From Halalkalicoccus jeotgali B3 (GTDB lineage: Archaea > Halobacteriota > Halobacteria > Halobacteriales > Halalkalicoccaceae), in NCBI RefSeq assembly GCF_000196895.1, contig NC_014297.1:868001-932000 (forward strand): a DNA stretch of 64,000 bases. The letters run 5' to 3'. Made by a program: the position numbers and the translations under genes. How positions within the stretch are numbered: the stretch's first letter is position 1; every line of letters starts with the position of its first letter. The notes beneath the pieces are model-generated. The model did not search any database. It had not been told where the DNA came from and was given only the letters and a program-made list of their open reading frames with translations. Below are positions 58,541 through 64,000 of this stretch, piece after piece.

Positions 58541-60247
58541 CTACTCCTCCATCGAGAAGACGAGCAGCCGGTCGTCGCGCTTGCCCCGTCGGAGCCAGCC
58601 GCTGCCGCCGACCTGGATCGCGAGGTACTGCTTTTCGGTGCCGGGGTCGTACCAGCTGATCGGGTCGCCCGAGATCGGCGCCTCGCCGGCGTCGTACTCC
58701 CAGAGGCGATCGCCGGTCTCGCCGTCGTAGCCGACCAGTTCGCCGTTCTGATTGCCCGCAAAGGCCAGTCCCGTCGCGGTCGACATCGAGCCACCCCAGA
58801 GGTAGACGTCGCTGTCGATCCAGTCCTGCCAGACGACCTCGCCGGTCAGGGGCTTGAACGCCGTGATCACGCCGATGTGGTCGTTGTAGCCCTCGGGGTG
58901 GGACTCGATCTCGTCCTCGAGGATGCCGCCCCAGTACTTCTTGCCGGCCTCGAACTCCTCAAAGCGCCACCACGCCTCCTGTGGCGAGTTGTGGAGCTTG
59001 TGATAGGAAATGCCCAGATCCGGGTTGTACGCGCCGGGCTGCCAGTCGTTGCCGCCCATGCCGCCGGGCATGAAGGGCATCCGGCGGCCCTCGTCGATGT
59101 GGGGGATCATCCGGAACATGTTGAGCTGCTGGCAGCCGGGCTCGCTGCGGACTAGCAGTTCACCGGTTTCGGCGTCCGTCGTATAGAGCCAGCCGGTCTT
59201 GCCCACCGAGACGGTGACGTCGCGTTCCTTCCCGCGGATCTCGACGTCGCGGATGAGGATGCGGGGCATCGCCGAGTCGTAGTCCCAGACGTCGTGGGCC
59301 GACTCCTGGTGGAACCACTCGTGTTCGCCCGTCTCCATGTCCAGACAGAGCGTCCCGATGCTGTTGCGGTTCGGCCCCGGTCGGACCGACCCGTCGAAGT
59401 CCGGCCCGGGGTTGCCCATCGGCAGGTAGAGTTTCCCGCGCTGTTCGTCGACGGTGGCGCCCATCCAGTTGGTCGTCCCCGACTGGTTGATGCTGTCGCC
59501 GACCCACTCGGTTTCCGGCGAGAGCAGCGTGCTCCAAGCCTCGTCGCCGCTCTCGACGTCGATGGCGGTGTGGAAGCCACGTACCCCGTACTCGCCGCCG
59601 GCGCTTCCCGTAAAGAGGGTGCCCTCGTAGACCTGCGGGGCCCACGTCGCGGAGTACCCGCGCTCGTGGTCGGCGGTGCTGTGATACCACTGCTCCTCGC
59701 CGGAGTAGCGATCCAGCGCGACGACGCCCGAGTCGAGGGTGGTCATGAAGACCTGGTCCTCGTAGACGGCCGGTCCGCGGTTGTTGTCGTCACAACACAG
59801 TACCACGTCGTTCGGCACCGCGTAGGTGTAACTCCAGAGGACCTCGCCCTCGCGTGGGTCGATGGCCTTGATGTGGTTCGGCCCGTTCGACTGGTACATG
59901 ATCGGCGGGTCGCCCGGCACGATCAGGGGTGTCCCCTCCATGCTCGAACCCGACCCGACCGACATCTCGTATTCGAGTTCGAGTTCGCCGACGTTCTCGG
60001 GGGTGATGATCTCGCAGGTCGTGTGGCGGTGCTGTTCGTAGTTGCCGCCGTAGACCAACCACGCTTCGGGGTTGTCCCCGCTCCCGCTGAGCATCTCCTG
60101 CGTGACGTCCTTTTCGGGAATCCGATCGATGTCGTGTTGGTGTGTGACCGACTGCTCCGGTGCGCCGAGCACCCGATAGCCGTTGTCTGTCTCCCGTACA
60201 ACCGTGTCTTGTGCGGCCTTGACGGCCCTGTCTCCTTCTATTGACAT
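58541..60247 (-). CDS. PQQ-dependent dehydrogenase, lanthanide-type signature, no signal peptide
   Basis: 568 aa quinoprotein with the eight-bladed propeller repeats. Cofactor and metal residues are in family order: vicinal cysteines C151-C152 (LCCDD), Glu E219 (GGEYGVRG), Asn N279 (GNPGPD), catalytic Asp D322 and a second Asp D324 in WDYDS. In bacterial enzymes the second Asp marks lanthanide-dependent types (XoxF, PedH); calcium types have Ala or Ser there. No heme motif. No Sec, Tat or lipobox signal is seen, although this family normally works outside the membrane. Co-operonic with an unknown gene 12 bases upstream. Substrate unknown; alcohols are likely. Confidence 0.9.
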   Translation of the reverse strand: MSIEGDRAVKAAQDTVVRETDNGYRVLGAPEQSVTHQHDIDRIPEKDVTQEMLSGSGDNPEAWLVYGGNYEQHRHTTCEIITPENVGELELEYEMSVGSGSSMEGTPLIVPGDPPIMYQSNGPNHIKAIDPREGEVLWSYTYAVPNDVVLCCDDNNRGPAVYEDQVFMTTLDSGVVALDRYSGEEQWYHSTADHERGYSATWAPQVYEGTLFTGSAGGEYGVRGFHTAIDVESGDEAWSTLLSPETEWVGDSINQSGTTNWMGATVDEQRGKLYLPMGNPGPDFDGSVRPGPNRNSIGTLCLDMETGEHEWFHQESAHDVWDYDSAMPRILIRDVEIRGKERDVTVSVGKTGWLYTTDAETGELLVRSEPGCQQLNMFRMIPHIDEGRRMPFMPGGMGGNDWQPGAYNPDLGISYHKLHNSPQEAWWRFEEFEAGKKYWGGILEDEIESHPEGYNDHIGVITAFKPLTGEVVWQDWIDSDVYLWGGSMSTATGLAFAGNQNGELVGYDGETGDRLWEYDAGEAPISGDPISWYDPGTEKQYLAIQVGGSGWLRRGKRDDRLLVFSMEE

Positions 60248-60259
60248 TGTTATCTCGTG

Positions 60260-61168
60260 TTATCGCAGCGTGCTTGGTTTCCGCATCTCCTCGGTGATCC
60301 AGAACATGTCCTTGACGATCTCCTCCTGGTTGGTGATCATGATCGCGGTGCTCGCCGAAAGCGCCGCGGCCAACTGCTCGTCGCTCAACGACCCGCCCTC
60401 GGCGATCTCGTGGGCGGCCGTCGCCATGACGTACAACCCACCGAGCATCGCCTTGACGTCCCAGTAGCCGTCGTCGAGGATCTCGTCGGTGATGAGGATC
60501 TTCTTCTGCCAGAGGTGGATATCGAGGTTCTTGACCCACAGCAACGATCCGCCCATGGCACGTTGCTGGAGCGGCGGAACGTCCTCGACGTTGAACTCCA
60601 CCTCCTCGGGGATATCCTTCGTGGGCGTCCACCGCGCGAGGCGGTTGTTGTTGTTGACCACGTTCATCACCAGGACCGTCTGTTCGCGCTCGTCGAACCC
60701 ACACTCCTCGAGAGCGGCCGAGAGGGGTTCGGCGCGGATCAACCCATTGGCGGTCCCTTCGATGTGCTCCGGCGTGAACCGCGGGAGGTGTGCCTCGACG
60801 CTGTCGAAGAAGCCGACGTCGACGAGGTGGTCGTAGATGCGCCACCCCGGTTCGACGAGTTCCCTGTACAGCACCTCCGGTTCGGAGTCGCCGCCGGGAA
60901 TTCCCTCCTCGCGAACCGCCGGAAGTCGCCGGATCTGTGCGGCCAGCTCCGACAGCTCCCGTTCGAGGAGTTCCCCGTCGAGTTCGTCGGCGAGGTCGTC
61001 CCGGACGGCTTCGCCCATGGAGGCGAACTCCGGATCGGCACGCGCATCGATCGCCCCACGTAACTCCTCTATCGTCCACTCATCGCCCGTCGATCGCCCG
61101 AGACCGAGGTTTTCCGTCAGTCGAGCGTGCTCTTCAACCGATACTTGCGGCCTGTTTGCGTCTGCCAT
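60260..61168 (-). CDS. Unknown protein, operon partner of the PQQ dehydrogenase
   Basis: 302 aa from ATG 61168 (MADANRPQVSVEEHARL), preceded by GGGTGATT as a plausible ribosome site; a TTG at 61174 adds two residues. The protein is soluble and helix-rich, with VMNVVNNNNRLARWTPTKDIPEE and NLDIHLWQKKILITDEILDDGYW as distinctive stretches. No known cofactor or export motif. It ends 12 bases before the PQQ dehydrogenase, so both share a promoter. It may help cofactor delivery, export or electron transfer; none of these is shown. Confidence 0.75.
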   Translation of the reverse strand: MADANRPQVSVEEHARLTENLGLGRSTGDEWTIEELRGAIDARADPEFASMGEAVRDDLADELDGELLERELSELAAQIRRLPAVREEGIPGGDSEPEVLYRELVEPGWRIYDHLVDVGFFDSVEAHLPRFTPEHIEGTANGLIRAEPLSAALEECGFDEREQTVLVMNVVNNNNRLARWTPTKDIPEEVEFNVEDVPPLQQRAMGGSLLWVKNLDIHLWQKKILITDEILDDGYWDVKAMLGGLYVMATAAHEIAEGGSLSDEQLAAALSASTAIMITNQEEIVKDMFWITEEMRKPSTLR

Positions 61169-61212
61169 GGACAATCACCCAATTAGGAGGGGTCTGTCAT
61201 AGTTCTTGGTGT

Positions 61213-61236
61213 ACATTATCTATAGGAATAATTATT
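61213..61236 (-). promoter_or_regulatory. Promoter region of the PQQ-dehydrogenase operon
   Basis: An AT-rich block on the minus strand includes ATTCCTATAGATAAT and the palindrome AATAATTATT (61227-61236). The distance to ATG 61168 gives a short leader that contains GGGTGATT. The rest of the gap to the Cdc48-like gene (to 61386) has no gene. Confidence 0.5.
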
Positions 61237-61386
61237 AAATGATTAGTATTTTCAGTTGTATCAAACACAAGGGTAGGGGAGAACGGTTACGTCTCGGGAT
61301 CGGTTTCATCGACGGTGGGTCGCTTCGAAACCCGTGAGTTCATATGCATAACGGCAGTATCGTGGTGTGGACTCACATAACAACTC

Positions 61387-63558
61387 ATGGACGAAACGAC
61401 GCTGGTCGTCGGCCCGATGGAGAAGCGTGCGGTCGGCGAGCGTCTCGCGATGGCACACGACGAGACGATGGACCGGCTGGGACTCGAGCGGGGCGATTAC
61501 GTCACCCTCGAGGGCGAGGCGGGGGCGAGCGTCGTCGTGAAGGTTCGGCCCAGCTTCAACGACACCCCCGAGGGGATGATCCGCCTCGACGAGGGGCTGC
61601 GACGGGCGGCAGAAGTCGCGGTCGACGACCGGATCGCCGTCGAGAAGGCGACGGTCCGGCCGGCCGACCGGGTGACCGTCGCGCTGCCCGAGGACCTCCC
61701 GCTCGAAGAACACCCGAACGTCAGGACCCGGCCGGCGCTCGTCGACCGCGTGCTCACGAGCGGACAGACCGTCGTCGCCGAACTCGCGGAGTCCTCGACG
61801 AGCGCGGACGAGGTGCCGGTGCGGGTCGTCTCGACCGACCCCGCGGGATCGGTCCTCGTCGAGGACTGGACACGGATCACAATCTCGGATACGCCGGCGA
61901 GCGACCTCTCGATGACCGGCGGGCGCGACCCGGACGCGATCGGCTACGACGACGTGGGCGGACTCGACAGTGAGGTGACCCAGATCCGCGAGATGACCGA
62001 ACTCCCGCTCGAACACCCCGACCTGTTCGACGTCCTCGGGATCGACCCGCCCCGTGGCGTGTTGCTCTACGGTCCCTCGGGGACGGGAAAGACCCTGTTG
62101 GGTCGGGCGATCGCGGCCGAGACCGACGGCTACGTCCGAACGCTCTCGGCCTCGGAACTGCTCGCGAGCCCCGCGGGCGAGACAGAGGACCGCCTCCGGG
62201 AGGTCTTCGAGGAGGCCGCCGAGAACGCCCCCGCGATCGTCTTCATCGACGAACTCGACGCGATCGCCCCGAACCGCGAGCGCGCCGAGCCCGACCGCCG
62301 CGGGGCCACCCGACTGGTGTCGCTGCTCGACGGGCTGGCCGACGGCGAGCGCGTCGTCGTGATCGGGACCACGAATCGCCTCGCGGACGTCGACCCCGCC
62401 CTGCGGCGGCCGGGTCGGTTCGACCGCGAGATCGAGATCGGCGTCCCCGACCGGGCGGGCCGCGAGGAGGTCTTCGAGATCCATACGCGGGGCGTGGCGC
62501 TGGCCGAGGACGTCGACCTCGGGGCCTACGCCGAGAGCACCCACGGCTTCGTCGGCGGGGACATCGAAAACCTGATCCGCGAGAGTGCGATGGCCGCGTT
62601 ACGGCGGCTCCGTCCCGATATCGACCTCGACTCGTCGGCGCTCGACCCCGCCGTGTTCGACTCGCTACGGATCACGGACGCCGACGTCCGGAGCGCGCTG
62701 CGCTCGGTCGAACCCTCGGCGCTGCGGGAGGTGTTCGTCGAACTGCCCGACGTGAGCTGGGACGACGTCGGCGGGCTCGAGGCGACGAAGGCCCGGCTGC
62801 GCGAGACCGTCCAGTGGCCGCTTGCCTACCCCGAGGCCTTCGAGCGCGTCCGGCTCTCGCCAGCGACGGGCGTCCTGCTCTACGGCCCGCCCGGAACGGG
62901 AAAGACCCTGCTCGCGAAAGCCGTCGCAAACGAGGCCGACTCGAACTTCATCTCGATCAAGGGTCCCGAACTGCTGGACAAGTACGTCGGCGAGAGCGAG
63001 CGCGGAGTCCGGGAGATCTTCGCGAAAGCACGGGAGAACGCCCCGACGGTGGTGTTTTTCGACGAGCTCGACGCGCTGGCCGCCGAGCGCGGCGACGGAA
63101 CGGGCGGATCGAAGGCCGGCGAACGGGTAGTCTCCCAGCTGCTGACCGAACTCGACGGGCTCGAGGAACTGGAGGACGTCGTCGTGATCGCGACCACGAA
63201 CCGCCCGGATCTGATCGACGATGCCCTGCTCCGGTCGGGCCGGCTCGACCGACACGTCCACGTCGACGCGCCAGACGAGCCCGCCCGCCGGGAGATCTTC
63301 GCGGTCCACACGCGCGGCAAGCCGCTCGCCGAGGACGTCGACCTCGACGAACTCGCCGCCCGGACCGAGGGCTACGTCGGCGCCGATATCGAGGCGGTCT
63401 GCCGGGAGGCCGCGACCGCCGCCGTCCGGGGGTACGTCACCGGGGGAGGCCCCGTCGAGGAAATCGTCCTGACCCGCGAGGACTTCGAGGACGCCCGCTC
63501 CGCGGTCGACCCGAGCGCACACGACGGTCCCGGCCGCTTCGGAGAGTACCTCGAGTGA
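61387..63558 (+). CDS. Second Cdc48-type double AAA ATPase
   Basis: 723 aa; N-domain of Cdc48 type (about 1-180) then two AAA modules. Walker A is GPSGTGKT near 229 and GPPGTGKT near 500; Walker B IVFIDELDA and VVFFDELDA; arginine fingers RRPGRFDR and RSGRLDR. It differs clearly from the copy at 8293 and ends EYLE without the long tail of the first. Several paralogues are common in haloarchaea. No specific partner is adjacent: on the plus strand a MoaD-like gene follows, 33 bases on. Both may be used in modifier-linked turnover; inference. Confidence 0.93.
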   Translation: MDETTLVVGPMEKRAVGERLAMAHDETMDRLGLERGDYVTLEGEAGASVVVKVRPSFNDTPEGMIRLDEGLRRAAEVAVDDRIAVEKATVRPADRVTVALPEDLPLEEHPNVRTRPALVDRVLTSGQTVVAELAESSTSADEVPVRVVSTDPAGSVLVEDWTRITISDTPASDLSMTGGRDPDAIGYDDVGGLDSEVTQIREMTELPLEHPDLFDVLGIDPPRGVLLYGPSGTGKTLLGRAIAAETDGYVRTLSASELLASPAGETEDRLREVFEEAAENAPAIVFIDELDAIAPNRERAEPDRRGATRLVSLLDGLADGERVVVIGTTNRLADVDPALRRPGRFDREIEIGVPDRAGREEVFEIHTRGVALAEDVDLGAYAESTHGFVGGDIENLIRESAMAALRRLRPDIDLDSSALDPAVFDSLRITDADVRSALRSVEPSALREVFVELPDVSWDDVGGLEATKARLRETVQWPLAYPEAFERVRLSPATGVLLYGPPGTGKTLLAKAVANEADSNFISIKGPELLDKYVGESERGVREIFAKARENAPTVVFFDELDALAAERGDGTGGSKAGERVVSQLLTELDGLEELEDVVVIATTNRPDLIDDALLRSGRLDRHVHVDAPDEPARREIFAVHTRGKPLAEDVDLDELAARTEGYVGADIEAVCREAATAAVRGYVTGGGPVEEIVLTREDFEDARSAVDPSAHDGPGRFGEYLE

Positions 63559-63591
63559 GGACTATAACCCGATCCGCCGTGTAGACGAACC

Positions 63592-63864
63592 ATGCAGATC
63601 GAGTGTCGGTTCTACGGTCCCTTCCGCGAGGCCGTCGGCGAGAAGCGGGTGGTCCACGAGACCGCCGCCCGAACCGTCGGGGAACTGCTTGAGGAGCTTT
63701 CGCGTGCGTACCCCGCGCTCGATGGGCGGCTCGTAGCGGACGGGATCGCCGGTTCGACGGTCGTTACGAAGGGGAACCGCGACGTCAGACACCTCGAAGG
63801 TACCGGGACCGAACTGGAGGGAGGCGACGTGATCCGGCTCACGCCGTCGGTCTACGGGGGGTAA
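63592..63864 (+). CDS. MoaD/ThiS-family sulfur carrier (SAMP-like)
   Basis: 90 aa beta-grasp protein: MQIECRFYGPFREAVGEKRVV, VGELLEELSRAYPALDGRL and the C-terminal VIRLTPSVYGG, ending in exposed GG as needed for adenylation and thiocarboxylate formation. Likely provides sulfur for the pterin dithiolene (tungsto- or molybdopterin) or acts as a modifier. It is adjacent to the end of a second AOR gene, whose cofactor needs such sulfur. Downstream gene is convergent. Confidence 0.88.
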   Translation: MQIECRFYGPFREAVGEKRVVHETAARTVGELLEELSRAYPALDGRLVADGIAGSTVVTKGNRDVRHLEGTGTELEGGDVIRLTPSVYGG

Positions 63865-63868
63865 AGAA

Positions 63869-64000
63869 TCAGTCGCCGGCGACCCCCGCGCCGACCGCGC
63901 TCTCGGGGATCGAATCGAGCGCGCCGGAGGGCACCGTACCATCCGAATTCCAGCCGCGCGCGGCGTAGTATTCCTCGATAGCCGCCGCCAGATCGGGTAC
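63869..64000 (-). CDS. C-terminus of a second aldehyde:ferredoxin oxidoreductase
   Basis: The frame runs off the window. The visible 43 residues, VPDLAAAIEEYYAARGWNSD then GTVPSGALDSIPESAV.. to the TGA at 63869, match the end of AOR enzymes (EYYxxRGWxxxGxPxxxxLxxL). The last few residues are Gly/Ala-rich. This would be a paralogue of the AOR at 52652. Convergent with the MoaD-like gene, five bases apart. Confidence 0.75.
   Translation of the reverse strand, partial: VPDLAAAIEEYYAARGWNSDGTVPSGALDSIPESAVGAGVAGD

Noticed and set aside
1-64000. CRISPR array, rRNA operon, transposase or integrase
   Set aside because: No regularly spaced direct repeats, no rRNA-like stretches and no recognisable transposase or recombinase motifs in any frame I read.

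Overview
The window is haloarchaeal chromosome. It is GC-rich with strongly acidic proteins and carries archaeal information genes: Kae1-Bud32, S24e, S27ae, RadB, aIF5B, Nob1, XPB, TgtA, ArcS, Pus10, TrmY, SecD/SecF, PAN and Cdc48. TATA boxes sit about 27 bases before start codons, which suggests many leaderless transcripts. A GH68 fructosyltransferase next to a GH32 fructosidase is uncommon in archaea; I recall a GH68 inulosucrase described from Halalkalicoccus jeotgali, so a Halalkalicoccus relative is a reasonable inference, not a proof.

Layout. 1-5.1 kb: a TrkA-type NAD-binding protein, a PIN-domain gene preceded by an overlapping micro-ORF, then a minus-strand operon (rps24e, rps27ae, kae1-bud32, a DUF5808-like gene, HAM1 phosphatase). 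A 250-base cluster of perfect short hairpins lies between rps24e and radB. 5-14 kb: radB, larC, cdc48, then a signalling block (KaiC-like ATPase, receiver-GAF-Bat-HTH regulator, small HTH protein). 14-22 kb: mch, a GTPBP-type GTPase, a membrane J-domain protein, an MFS transporter, truA, an M28 peptidase. 22-36 kb: pepF, pan, pyruvoyl arginine decarboxylase, infB, nob1, pgi, secFD. 36-46 kb: a translation and tRNA-modification block (rnhB, pus10, trmY, tRNA-Pro, tgtA, arcS). An AT-rich two-gene cassette sits between tgtA and arcS and encodes a Tat-exported glycine/cysteine-rich protein plus a small membrane protein. 46-49 kb: a SAMP/MoaD-like gene, a MoaD-related gene, an unknown gene and xpb. 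49-64 kb: an accessory metabolic block with the convergent GH32/GH68 pair, a tungsten aldehyde:ferredoxin oxidoreductase, a [2Fe-2S] ferredoxin, a predicted operon of an unknown protein and a PQQ dehydrogenase, a second Cdc48-type ATPase, a MoaD-like protein and the end of a second aldehyde:ferredoxin oxidoreductase.

How genes work together. Pus10 and TrmY act in turn on tRNA position 54; TgtA and ArcS act in turn to make archaeosine-15. Kae1-Bud32 is the core of t6A synthesis. PAN, Cdc48 and the SAMP-type modifier belong to protein turnover. The aldehyde oxidoreductases would use the nearby ferredoxin as electron acceptor and need a pterin cofactor whose synthesis uses MoaD-type sulfur carriers. 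The best candidates for undescribed biology are the halocin-like exported protein/membrane protein cassette, the signal-less PQQ dehydrogenase carrying a lanthanide-type Asp-Tyr-Asp signature with its unknown partner, and the tri-loop hairpin cluster.
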